Below are positions 8,204 to 15,966 of a DNA stretch of 64,000 nucleotides, piece after piece. The notes below the pieces were generated by a model. The model made no database searches, was not told the origin of the DNA, and saw only the letters and a list, made by a program, of their open reading frames with translations. The stretch comes from JAAXIE01 sp965204245 (GTDB lineage Bacteria > Chloroflexota > Dehalococcoidia > Lucifugimonadales > JAAXIE01). How positions within the stretch are numbered: position 1 is the stretch's first letter; each line of letters starts with the position of its first letter. The translations under genes were made by a program, and so were the position numbers. The stretch is taken from contig CBDBED010000013.1 in assembly GCA_965204245.1 (NCBI GenBank), positions 62,001 through 126,000 of the forward strand, given 5' to 3'.

Positions 8204-9208
8204 ATGCACATTGACGTTCATGCCCACCTCATGCCCCAGCGGGCTCTGGACATAATGGAGAGGGATCCTTCCTTATACAACGTCAGCATGAAGGAGGTGC
8301 AGCCGGTAGGTCACTGCCTTTCCTTCGATCCCGGACCTACTATCCGTCCATTCCCACAAGGGCTTATCGGTAACGACATGCGCTGGGAATACATGCAGAA
8401 TGCCGGAGTGGACCACGAGATACTGTCGGTGTGGGCCGATTGTCTCGGCTATAGCTTGGACGGGGACAAGGGCGCCAATTGGAGCCGCCTGTTGAACGAG
8501 ACCACTGCGGAACTGGTACAACAGCACCCCGACAGGCTCTCGCTCATGGCGACCGTGCCCTTACAGAACGGCGAACTGGCTGCACAGGAACTGGAGTATG
8601 GGGTGAAACAGTGTGGGGCCATTGGGTGCGTGATTGCAGCCAACATAAACGGGGGCAACCTCCATAGCCCCGATCTCAATCCCTTCTGGGAGGCTGCCAC
8701 TGAGTTGGAGACGCCCATCTTCATTCACCCAACTCAGCCGGTGCCTTTGCAACGTACCTCTGAATTCAACCTCGCAGTAATCTGCCAGTACACCTACGAC
8801 TCGACTGTCACAGTAGGATGCCTGCTTGCCGGGGGTGTGATGGACCATTATCCCCGGTTGGAGTTTGTGCTCTCGCACGGCGGAGGGTACTATCCCTTCC
8901 AAGTGGGGCGGTTCGACAAGGTGTTCGGCAGCTACCCCAACCGCAGCGAATACCCCACAGACGCTCCTTCCAGTTATCTGAGGCGGTTCCACTACGACAC
9001 TATCCTGCACGCTCCCGAGCCGCTGGTGTACCTGAAGGACTTGGTAGGCGTAGACCGCCTGCTGATGGGTACCGACTTCCCCTTCCCGGTCCAAGACCTC
9101 ATACCCTTGGAGATATACCAGCGGGCTGGCTTCACCGATGAAGAGGTGCAGGCGGTGTGCTACGACAACGTCGTGCGTTTGTACAAGAAGAAGGAGTCGT
9201 GGGGTTAG
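8204..9208 (+). CDS. ACMSD-like amidohydrolase (amidohydrolase 2 family)
   Basis: 334 aa TIM-barrel metal enzyme of the amidohydrolase-2 (PF04909) type, which includes aminocarboxymuconate-semialdehyde decarboxylase and related decarboxylases/hydratases. Metal ligands are visible in the N-terminal DVHAHL, in IFIHPTQP, in LSHGGGYYPF and in the catalytic Asp of LMGTDFPFP. The ATG has GAGGAG just upstream. Substrate unknown. Together with the SDR before it and the oxidoreductase/RidA/cyclase cluster after it, it suggests breakdown of an aromatic or cyclic compound. Confidence 0.8.
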   Translation: MHIDVHAHLMPQRALDIMERDPSLYNVSMKEVQPVGHCLSFDPGPTIRPFPQGLIGNDMRWEYMQNAGVDHEILSVWADCLGYSLDGDKGANWSRLLNETTAELVQQHPDRLSLMATVPLQNGELAAQELEYGVKQCGAIGCVIAANINGGNLHSPDLNPFWEAATELETPIFIHPTQPVPLQRTSEFNLAVICQYTYDSTVTVGCLLAGGVMDHYPRLEFVLSHGGGYYPFQVGRFDKVFGSYPNRSEYPTDAPSSYLRRFHYDTILHAPEPLVYLKDLVGVDRLLMGTDFPFPVQDLIPLEIYQRAGFTDEEVQAVCYDNVVRLYKKKESWG

Positions 9209-9238
9209 CTGTCCACTCGCAGCCGCCTGCCGAAGATT

Positions 9239-9264
9239 AGGGGCGCCCACGTTTCGGCGCCCCT
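9239..9264. terminator. Terminator between convergent genes
   Basis: A 9-bp GC-rich stem (AGGGGCGCC at 9239-9247, complement at 9256-9264) with an 8-nt loop, followed by TCTCATTGCCC. It separates genes ending at 9208 and 9300. Confidence 0.7.
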
Positions 9265-9299
9265 TCTCATTGCCCTTTGGTCAAGCCGACCTTGGTAGT

Positions 9300-10265
9300 C
9301 TAAGGAATCAGCAGCAGCTTACCAGTCGTGGCCCTGCCCTGCAGTTCCCGGTGAGCTTGTGCGGCCTCGGCGAGGGGGCGTTCGCTGTGGATGGTGAGTT
9401 TCAGAGCGCCTGATGACACCCAGTTCATGACGTCGCTGGCACGCCATATCAGGTCTTCACGGCGAGCTGTGTAGGCCGGTAGACCGGGGCGGGTGAGGAA
9501 CAGGGAACGGCCGCTCAGGAAGCCCAAGTCTTGGGGCGGGACGGGCCCGCTCGCTGCGCCATAGAGCACCATCATTCCCAGGGGGGCGAGAGAGGCGACG
9601 CTCTTGTCAAAGGTGTCTTTGCCTACGGCATCGTAGACTACGTTGACGCCCCGGCCTCCTGTGGCCTTCTTGGTCTCCTCCTCGAAGTCCTGCTCCGCGT
9701 AGTTGACTACCACGTCGGCGCCTGCGTTCTTGGCGAGGGCGGCTTTCTCCGATGTGGAGACAGTCGTGATGGCCGTGGCCCCAATGTTCTTGGCAAGCTG
9801 TATGAGGAGCAGGCCCATGCCTCCCGCACCGGAATGGATAAGGCAGGTCTCACCAGCCTGTAGCTTGTAGGTGCTCATCATGAGGTAGTGAGCAGTCATC
9901 CCTTGGAGGAAGGCTGCTGCCGCGGTGCGGGCATCCACGTTGTCGGGCAGCTTGACGAGGCGGTCTGCTGGGCACAGGCACTTCTCAGCGTAGGTGCCCT
10001 GTACGCTGGAGAATCCCACACGGTCACCTACCGCCAGGTCTGTAACGCCATCCCCAACGGCGGAAACAACGCCACCAGCTTCCCGTCCGAGTGTGAATGG
10101 AAGCGCGCTCGGGTCGCCTGCGCTACGTCCGTTGACGTCGGCGTAGTTGATGCCTGCCGCTTGAATGTCGACGACGGCTTGTCCCGGCCCTGGAACAGGA
10201 TCGGGCGCGTCCTCGTATTGCATCACCTCAGGACCGCCGAACTGGTGTATACGAACAGCCTTCAT
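9300..10265 (-). CDS. Quinone oxidoreductase-type medium-chain dehydrogenase (copy 1)
   Basis: 321 aa NADPH:quinone-oxidoreductase-like MDR protein without zinc. N-terminal GroES-like domain (MKAVRIHQFGGPEVMQYED, NYADVNGR), Rossmann domain with HSGAGGMGLLLIQLAK, and the typical ending GRATTGKLLLIP. Such enzymes reduce quinones or alpha,beta-unsaturated carbonyls. The ATG at 10265 has GAGGAG 6-8 nt upstream; an upstream in-frame extension has no ribosome-binding site. A close paralogue lies two genes away (11122-12087), with a VOC gene between them, so this looks like a local duplication. Confidence 0.85.
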   Translation of the reverse strand: MKAVRIHQFGGPEVMQYEDAPDPVPGPGQAVVDIQAAGINYADVNGRSAGDPSALPFTLGREAGGVVSAVGDGVTDLAVGDRVGFSSVQGTYAEKCLCPADRLVKLPDNVDARTAAAAFLQGMTAHYLMMSTYKLQAGETCLIHSGAGGMGLLLIQLAKNIGATAITTVSTSEKAALAKNAGADVVVNYAEQDFEEETKKATGGRGVNVVYDAVGKDTFDKSVASLAPLGMMVLYGAASGPVPPQDLGFLSGRSLFLTRPGLPAYTARREDLIWRASDVMNWVSSGALKLTIHSERPLAEAAQAHRELQGRATTGKLLLIP

Positions 10266-10326
10266 CTCGCTTCTCCTCGTTAGGGCGTTGTCGTAGTGCC
10301 CTGTACAACCGGGCAATTGACCTATT

Positions 10327-11091
10327 CTAACCCGGCGGTGTGTTCAAGCCGAACACTGCTCCCTGTGGATCGATGAGCACAGTGATCGTGCCGATGTCGT
10401 CTTCGTATGTAGATTGCATGGCAATGGTGGCGCCGTGGTCCCGTGCCGCTTGGACAGCAGCGGTGGTGTCGTCTACATGGAAGTAGACCTGCCAAAAGGG
10501 TGCCGTTCCTTCGGGTACGTGGGTGATGCCTGCCCATAGCTCGCCGTCACGCACAAGCAGGATGTACTCGTTGCCGTCGGGCAATGGAGCCCGTTGGGAG
10601 TCCATTCCCAAGAGGTTGGTGTAGAAACTCAGAGCCCTTGAGGGGTCCGAGGTCTGTAGTTCGGCCCAGGTCAGAGTGCCCTGTTCCCGTATGGCGTCGG
10701 CGCCCATGTGCTGGTCGGGCTGCCAGAGTTGGATCAACGCGCCAGCCGGGTCGGCGAACATCGACATGCGTCCGTAGTTGCCGATGCTGAAGGGCTCCAT
10801 TACCACCGCGCCTCCCAGTCCCTCCACCGCTGCAGTGACGCCATCCACATCATCGGTGGCTAGGTATGGCTCCCAAACGGACTGTTGTGGCTGTTGGGGG
10901 GCTAGCGTGTAAAAGGTGGCGACGCCGGCATCACCAGTGCGGGCCATTGACCAGCGGTTACCTTCGGTCTCCCGCTCCTCGTAGTGCCATCCCAAGACCG
11001 CAGAATAGAAGGTCTTGGCGGCCTCCACGTCGGTAGCACCGTAGTTCACCCAGCAGGGAGCCCCTTGGGGGTAGCTGGTCATACGCGGCAT
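10327..11091 (-). CDS. Two-domain VOC/glyoxalase-family protein
   Basis: 254 aa with two vicinal-oxygen-chelate modules in tandem: the first starts WVNYGATDVEAAKTFY, the second WAELQTSDPSRALSFY. The family covers glyoxalases, ring-cleaving dioxygenases and resistance proteins; many two-domain members like this one are of unknown activity. The start has GGAGA upstream. It sits between the two quinone-oxidoreductase paralogues with short gaps on both sides (30 and 61 bp), so they are probably co-transcribed. Confidence 0.8.
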   Translation of the reverse strand: MPRMTSYPQGAPCWVNYGATDVEAAKTFYSAVLGWHYEERETEGNRWSMARTGDAGVATFYTLAPQQPQQSVWEPYLATDDVDGVTAAVEGLGGAVVMEPFSIGNYGRMSMFADPAGALIQLWQPDQHMGADAIREQGTLTWAELQTSDPSRALSFYTNLLGMDSQRAPLPDGNEYILLVRDGELWAGITHVPEGTAPFWQVYFHVDDTTAAVQAARDHGATIAMQSTYEDDIGTITVLIDPQGAVFGLNTPPG

Positions 11092-11121
11092 GGTGTCTCC
11101 TATCTCTTAGGCAATGGGGCC

Positions 11122-12087
11122 TTAAGGAATCAGGAGCACCTTGCCGGTAGTGGCCCTGCCTTCCAATTGGCGCTGGGCTTCCGCGGCCTCGGACAGGGGA
11201 AACTCGTGCTCTATACGGAGCTTGAGTTGACCCGACTTCACCCAGTCGAGAATGTCGCCTGCCCGCCACTCCAACTCTTCGCGGGTATGGCTGTGGTCCA
11301 CCAAGCTGGGGCGCGTGAGAAACTTGGAGCCGGGGTTGAATATCTGGGGGTTCACCGGGTCCACTGCTCCACTGGCTTGCCCGTAGAGGACGAGGAATCC
11401 GCGACGTGCGGTGCACCGAAGGCTCTCGTGGAAAGTGTCCTTCCCCACCGAGTCGTAGGCAACGTTGACGCCTTGCCCATCGGTAGCCTTCAGGGTCTCG
11501 TCGGCGAAATCCTGCTGGGTGTAGTTGATGACCACGTCAGCCCCGGCATCCCGCGCCAGTTGAGCCTTGGCTTCGGTCGAAACCGTGGTGATGACCTGTG
11601 CTCCCAGAGTCTTGGCCATCTGAATAAGCAGTAGTCCCACACCGCCAGCACCCGCGTGCACCAAACAGGAATCGCCGGGCTTCAGAGGGTAGGTGCTGTA
11701 GACGAGGTAGTGGGCGGTCATGCCCTGGAGCATAGCGGCGGCGCCCATGCGGGCATCGATACCATCGGGCATCTTGACGAGGCGCCAACTGGGGACGGCC
11801 TGCTTGCTGGCGTAGGCACCCTGCACACCGCAGTAGGCCACGGTGTCGCCCACTGCCACCTCCGTCACGCCGTCGCCGACGGCTTCTACTACACCTGCCG
11901 CCTCTTGGCCGAGGATGGCTGGAAGATTGGCGGGATTGGCCCCGTTGCGGGCGTAGATGTCGGCGAAGTTGATGCCCACTGCCGAGACATTGACTAGGGC
12001 TTGGCCCTGTTCTGCCTGCGGGTCGTCCACATCCTCGTATTGAAGTACTCCGGCACCGCCGGGTTGGTGTATGCGTATGGCCTTCAT
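11122..12087 (-). CDS. Quinone oxidoreductase-type medium-chain dehydrogenase (copy 2)
   Basis: 321 aa, the same length and layout as the copy at 9300-10265: MKAIRIHQPGGAGVLQYED, NFADIYARNGA, Rossmann HAGAGGVGLLLIQMAK and the ending GRATTGKVLLIP. Zinc-site cysteines are absent. AGGAG lies before the ATG. The two copies differ mostly in the substrate-side loops (for example GRSLFLTRPGLPAYT against GSKFLTRPSLVDHS), which fits duplication followed by a change in substrate. Confidence 0.85.
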   Translation of the reverse strand: MKAIRIHQPGGAGVLQYEDVDDPQAEQGQALVNVSAVGINFADIYARNGANPANLPAILGQEAAGVVEAVGDGVTEVAVGDTVAYCGVQGAYASKQAVPSWRLVKMPDGIDARMGAAAMLQGMTAHYLVYSTYPLKPGDSCLVHAGAGGVGLLLIQMAKTLGAQVITTVSTEAKAQLARDAGADVVINYTQQDFADETLKATDGQGVNVAYDSVGKDTFHESLRCTARRGFLVLYGQASGAVDPVNPQIFNPGSKFLTRPSLVDHSHTREELEWRAGDILDWVKSGQLKLRIEHEFPLSEAAEAQRQLEGRATTGKVLLIP

Positions 12088-12112
12088 CGGGGTCTCCTAG
12101 TTGGGTATAGGG

Positions 12113-12496
12113 CTAGTCGGGTATGCAGGCCACGACAGTGATTTCCACCATCAGTTCCTGTGCGTTGAGGTCCACATGCACCGTCGTGCGGGCTGGCTTG
12201 TTGGTGGGGAAGTACTTGTTGTACTCCTCGTTGTAGGCATCCAAATACTCGCGCCCCGTGAGGTGGGTCAGCACACTTAGCACGTTATCCAGCGACGTGC
12301 CAGCCGCCTCAAGGATGACCTGTATCTTGTCCAAGGTAAAGTGCACCTGCTCGCGGATGTCTTTGCCCACTTCTCCAGTGACGTGATGACGACCGGTCTG
12401 TCCGGCCACGAATACGAGGTTGCCAAAGCGCGTTGCGGTGGACAGGTTGACGTTGGGCGCCGCCATATCCACTTGGACGATTTCCTTTTTGGGCAT
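12113..12496 (-). CDS. RidA-family protein (copy 1)
   Basis: 127 aa YjgF/YER057c/UK114-type trimeric protein, normal length. GNLVFVAGQTG and the substrate-binding Arg region NKPARTTVHVDL are present, followed by the ending EITVVACIPD. RidA proteins hydrolyse enamine/imine intermediates; subfamily members deaminate intermediates in ring-cleavage pathways, which would suit this cluster. It lies 25 bp from the quinone-oxidoreductase gene on the same strand. The paralogue at 12529 starts with the same MPKKEI. Confidence 0.9.
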   Translation of the reverse strand: MPKKEIVQVDMAAPNVNLSTATRFGNLVFVAGQTGRHHVTGEVGKDIREQVHFTLDKIQVILEAAGTSLDNVLSVLTHLTGREYLDAYNEEYNKYFPTNKPARTTVHVDLNAQELMVEITVVACIPD

Positions 12497-12528
12497 GTTG
12501 CCCTCCTATGTCGATTCTCTGGCGGCGG

Positions 12529-12915
12529 TTAGTCGGGTATCACCGCGATGCACTGGATTTCCACCAGCAGGCCGGGTCCCATGAGTTGCGAGCCAACGGT
12601 CGCCCTCGCCGGGCGGTCCGCCGTGAAGTAGGAGGCATAGACTTCGTTAAATGCAGGGAAAAGGGATGGGTCGGTAAGCCAGCAAGTGGCGGTGACCACG
12701 TTGTCCAGCGAAGTCCCGGCTTCTTCCAAGCAGACCTTGATGCGCTCGATGGCGTTGGCCGTCTGACCAGCTACGTCGTCAGGCAGGTCGTTGGTTACTG
12801 GGTGGCGCCCAGTTTGGCCGGAGACATAGACAGTGTTGCCAAACTTGGTAGCGGGCGACAGGGGCGGCCCGGCGGCGGACAACGAGGCTGGCGCGATGAT
12901 TTCCTTCTTAGGCAT
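12529..12915 (-). CDS. RidA-family protein (copy 2)
   Basis: 128 aa RidA-type protein: MPKKEIIAPASLS, GNTVYVSGQTG, the Arg region RPARATVGSQLMGPGLLVEI and the ending CIAVIPD. A second copy directly downstream (12113-12496) differs in residues around the Arg pocket (QLMGP against HVDLN), so the pair may have different imine substrates or form mixed trimers. AGGAGG lies before the ATG. Part of the minus-strand catabolic run. Confidence 0.9.
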   Translation of the reverse strand: MPKKEIIAPASLSAAGPPLSPATKFGNTVYVSGQTGRHPVTNDLPDDVAGQTANAIERIKVCLEEAGTSLDNVVTATCWLTDPSLFPAFNEVYASYFTADRPARATVGSQLMGPGLLVEIQCIAVIPD

Positions 12916-13002
12916 GGCTTTTCCTCCTCTTGTTACTTCTGCTATGGTTCCTGTCTTTTTGACTCCTGTCTGTCGCGGACCCTTTAGCCCTAGAAAATGG
13001 CG

Positions 13003-13668
13003 CTAGTCCAAAATGCCGAAGAAACGCGCCTGCGCTCCCTCGGTGTTTGCCACTTTGTACCAAGGTCCGAAAAAGTTGAAACGGCGTCCTGTGACAGCAC
13101 CGAGGTTGGTCATCCCCTCCATGATGGTGATGCCCGAGCCGAGGATGATGCGGTGCACCACGAAGTCTTCCGAGGTGAAGTCCGGGAAACGGGCCATGTA
13201 CTCTTCGAAGAAATCGAAGCCGATAGCCTTGGGCTTACGTTCCACCAGCCAGTTGGCCCCTTCCGGGGTCAGGTAGGGCGAGGTGGTGAAGTATTCCGGG
13301 AAGTTGCCCCACATTCGGTCAGTCCAGTCAGTGCGCAGCAACACGATGTCGCCTTCTCGCACCTCAACGCCGCACCGCTCGAAGTCCTCCGGCGTGAGGC
13401 CGTGGCTCGGTTCGCATGGGGTGCAATCGAGCACCACCGCCTCTCCGATGACGTTGTCCAATGGGATCTCCGCCATGGTCTTACCGTCTTCAAAGCAGTG
13501 AAGGGGCGAGTCCACATGCGCCCCGGTATGAATGCTCTGGTGGATGGAGCAGACCTGCCAGAACCCGGGTCCGCGGTGGAAATATTCAAGTTCTACGCGG
13601 ACATTTGTGGAAGGGGGCCCCCGGGTCTCTAAGTCCACCAGTACGCTAAGGTCAACTAATTGCGACAT
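13003..13668 (-). CDS. Cyclase-family metal hydrolase (kynurenine formamidase-like)
   Basis: 221 aa of the PF04199 cyclase family, which includes bacterial kynurenine formamidase and isatin hydrolase. The metal signature reads HTGAHVDSPLH; the usual Thr of HxGTHxDxPxH is Ala here. Further family blocks are DIVLLRTDWTDR and LTPEGANWLVE. It heads the minus-strand run of RidA, oxidoreductase and VOC genes, so hydrolysis of a cyclic amide or lactone followed by RidA-assisted deamination is a reasonable guess. No consensus promoter could be fixed upstream. Confidence 0.85.
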   Translation of the reverse strand: MSQLVDLSVLVDLETRGPPSTNVRVELEYFHRGPGFWQVCSIHQSIHTGAHVDSPLHCFEDGKTMAEIPLDNVIGEAVVLDCTPCEPSHGLTPEDFERCGVEVREGDIVLLRTDWTDRMWGNFPEYFTTSPYLTPEGANWLVERKPKAIGFDFFEEYMARFPDFTSEDFVVHRIILGSGITIMEGMTNLGAVTGRRFNFFGPWYKVANTEGAQARFFGILD

Positions 13669-13867
13669 AGCGCCCCTCCCAAGGCAGTCGACGTCAAGGA
13701 GTCAATCGGAGAGCAGGGGAAGGATACCAACGGGCTAGAGGAGGGTCAAGCTAGGGGTTTATGGGTGGCTGGCTTGGATAAACGGGCAGCCCAGCGAATC
13801 CGGGAGGCAAGCACTGGGCACGCAAGGCTGTGATATTCTTCCTCTGCCACGGCAGTATTTGTGTTTC

Positions 13868-13889
13868 CCGCACTCCCATGGGTGTGCGG
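13868..13889. promoter_or_regulatory. 22-bp near-perfect palindrome before the histidine kinase
   Basis: CCGCAC-T-CCCATGGG-T-GTGCGG reads the same on both strands except for one mismatched pair. It ends 26 bp before the proposed start of the histidine kinase, where a regulator could block transcription or where the RNA could fold. Confidence 0.4.
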
Positions 13890-13915
13890 ATTCCTCTTCA
13901 AGGGTGGTTGCTGGA

Positions 13916-15913
13916 ATGAGTTTGAGGACGGCGACACGACCGGGACCGGTGTCTTCCCGAGGTATGGGCTTCCTGAGGGCAACAGGACGCTTCCTGGCTG
14001 ACAGATGGCGTCGCATCGGGGCGCGCTTGTACTTGGCCTTGGGCATAGCGGTTGCCCTGACGCTGATTTCGGCCGCGGTGGGCGTCTATTATTTCGAGCA
14101 GAGCGGCGACCTGAACTATCAGGTACGGTCGGAATCCGTCCCAGCCTTGGAGGCCTCCTGGACCGCTGCACGGGAAACGGAACGGTTGCGCAATCTGGGT
14201 CTGGGCGTGGTGGCAGAGTCAGAGTCCGGCTTTCAGAGTTTGGACGGCGATGCCGTAGGCAAGTCCCTGACCACCCTGCAGGCTGCGTTGAGCGAGGTCA
14301 AGGGCGTGCCGGTTCTGGCCAACGATGCTGAAATGGTGAACGTGGCCGCCCAAGACCTAGCGGACGTGATCGACGGCTTGGTATTTGACCGGAGTCAATT
14401 ACTGGCCGCTAACGAGGAAGCCTCCAGCTACCGGTCTGGCCTCGCTATGGCCTCTGACTTCGCTGAGTCGGAGGCTATAGCCTCCGTGTTACGCCAGATG
14501 TTGCAGGCCCGTGATGGTGATGAGCTACTAGGTCTGTGGAGCGACTTCTCGGACGCTTACACCTCTGGTAGCACCCAGTCGGAGGCAACCCTGCAGGAAG
14601 CCCAAGGCATCTTCAACGTGCGCACCACCCAATTGGACGTTGAGGCGCGGATCAGGGACTCCGCCGTGTCTTTTGATGAGGCCAGCGCCACTCTGAATAG
14701 CGCCGTGGCGACCCTGTTGGTGGCTGCCCGCGACCATTCATCCGAAACCATCGGGCTAGCCGTGAGTAGTTTCGATGAAGGCAGAACCCTGCTTACCGGA
14801 ATAAGTGTGATCAGCGTCATCATAGCTACACTGGCCGCTTGGATATGGGTAGGGAATGGCATGGTGCGTCGCCTGTCGCGCATGTCGGACCGTATGCGGA
14901 ATATGGCGCGCGGTGACTTGGAGACGCCGGTGCCTGAGGTTGGGCGAGATGAGATTGGGGAGTTGGCAGGCGCTTTGGAAGTCTTTCGGCAGCAAGCCCT
15001 GGAAGTGCAAAGGCTCAACCTTGTGGAGAAGCTGTACACGGAGTTGCAGGAGACCAACGCGGAACTGCAGCGAGTGCAGGCCCGCTTGGTTGCCCAGGAA
15101 AAGCTGGCGGCCCTGGGTGAGTTGGTATCTGGTGTCGCTCATGAGATCAGCAACCCGCTGAACTTCGTGAACAATTTCTCCGAGGGCTCGCTTGAGTTGT
15201 ACAACGAGCTTTCCGAGATGCTGGACCACTACCGGGACAGGATGTCGGAGGAAGACACCGCCCTCTTGGACGACATCAGCCAGGAGATGACCAACAGCCT
15301 GCGCCGTGTGCTATCCAATGGAGGCCGAGCCTTGGCCATAGTGGAACGCATGCGCAGTTTCGGCGTCGCAGGTGGTGACCCTGTGATGTCGGACCTCAAT
15401 TCAGGTGTACGGGATGCCGTGCAAGCAGGTTGCGATACTTTCAGTGCTGAGTGGGACGACTTCTCCGTGCAGCCCGCCTTTAACCTGGATGAGTCCATCG
15501 GTGAGGTGCTGCTGGTTCAGCATGACTTCGGAGAGGCCATGCTCAACTTGGTGTCCAACGCATGCTATGCCATGCGGCAAAAAGGACAGGAGGCTGGGGG
15601 CCACTATCAGCCATACCTGACAGTCTCCACCCGCTTGGCGGAAGACAACGTGGAAATCAAAGTGCGAGACAACGGCCCTGGAATTTCTGACGATGTAATC
15701 AGCCACATATTCAACCCCTTCTTCTCCACTCGTGAGGGTGCTCTGGGAGCCGGCCTGGGACTGCCCTTTGCAGCTGATGTGGCGCGTCGCTTGGGGGGCG
15801 ATTTGTCGGTGGACACTGTCTATGGAGAGTACGCGGAGTTCACCATGACGCTGCCAGCCGCCGCCCCAACAACGATCACTACGTCCATACCCTTCAGACA
15901 AGAGACCGACTAG
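13916..15913 (+). CDS. Membrane sensor histidine kinase (orphan)
   Basis: About 665 aa. TM1 at about 38-60, a ~230-residue helical outer sensing region, TM2 at about 293-315, then HAMP (RRLSRMSDRMRNMARGDLE), a coiled coil, the HisKA H-box GVAHEISNPLN with the phospho-accepting His near 409, and the HATPase domain: N-box NLVSNACYAM (~543), G1 DNGPGISD (~585), G2 GAGLGLPF (~611). It resembles kinases of the alpha-helical-sensor type. No response regulator is adjacent. The start is uncertain: the ATG at 13916 has only a weak GGTGG, and in-frame ATGs at 13859 and 13964 are alternatives. Confidence 0.88.
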   Translation: MSLRTATRPGPVSSRGMGFLRATGRFLADRWRRIGARLYLALGIAVALTLISAAVGVYYFEQSGDLNYQVRSESVPALEASWTAARETERLRNLGLGVVAESESGFQSLDGDAVGKSLTTLQAALSEVKGVPVLANDAEMVNVAAQDLADVIDGLVFDRSQLLAANEEASSYRSGLAMASDFAESEAIASVLRQMLQARDGDELLGLWSDFSDAYTSGSTQSEATLQEAQGIFNVRTTQLDVEARIRDSAVSFDEASATLNSAVATLLVAARDHSSETIGLAVSSFDEGRTLLTGISVISVIIATLAAWIWVGNGMVRRLSRMSDRMRNMARGDLETPVPEVGRDEIGELAGALEVFRQQALEVQRLNLVEKLYTELQETNAELQRVQARLVAQEKLAALGELVSGVAHEISNPLNFVNNFSEGSLELYNELSEMLDHYRDRMSEEDTALLDDISQEMTNSLRRVLSNGGRALAIVERMRSFGVAGGDPVMSDLNSGVRDAVQAGCDTFSAEWDDFSVQPAFNLDESIGEVLLVQHDFGEAMLNLVSNACYAMRQKGQEAGGHYQPYLTVSTRLAEDNVEIKVRDNGPGISDDVISHIFNPFFSTREGALGAGLGLPFAADVARRLGGDLSVDTVYGEYAEFTMTLPAAAPTTITTSIPFRQETD

Positions 15914-15966
15914 CTGAGCCAAACTCCCCTGTGCACTCCCGTCCGCACTGCTGACGGCACAGCGTT

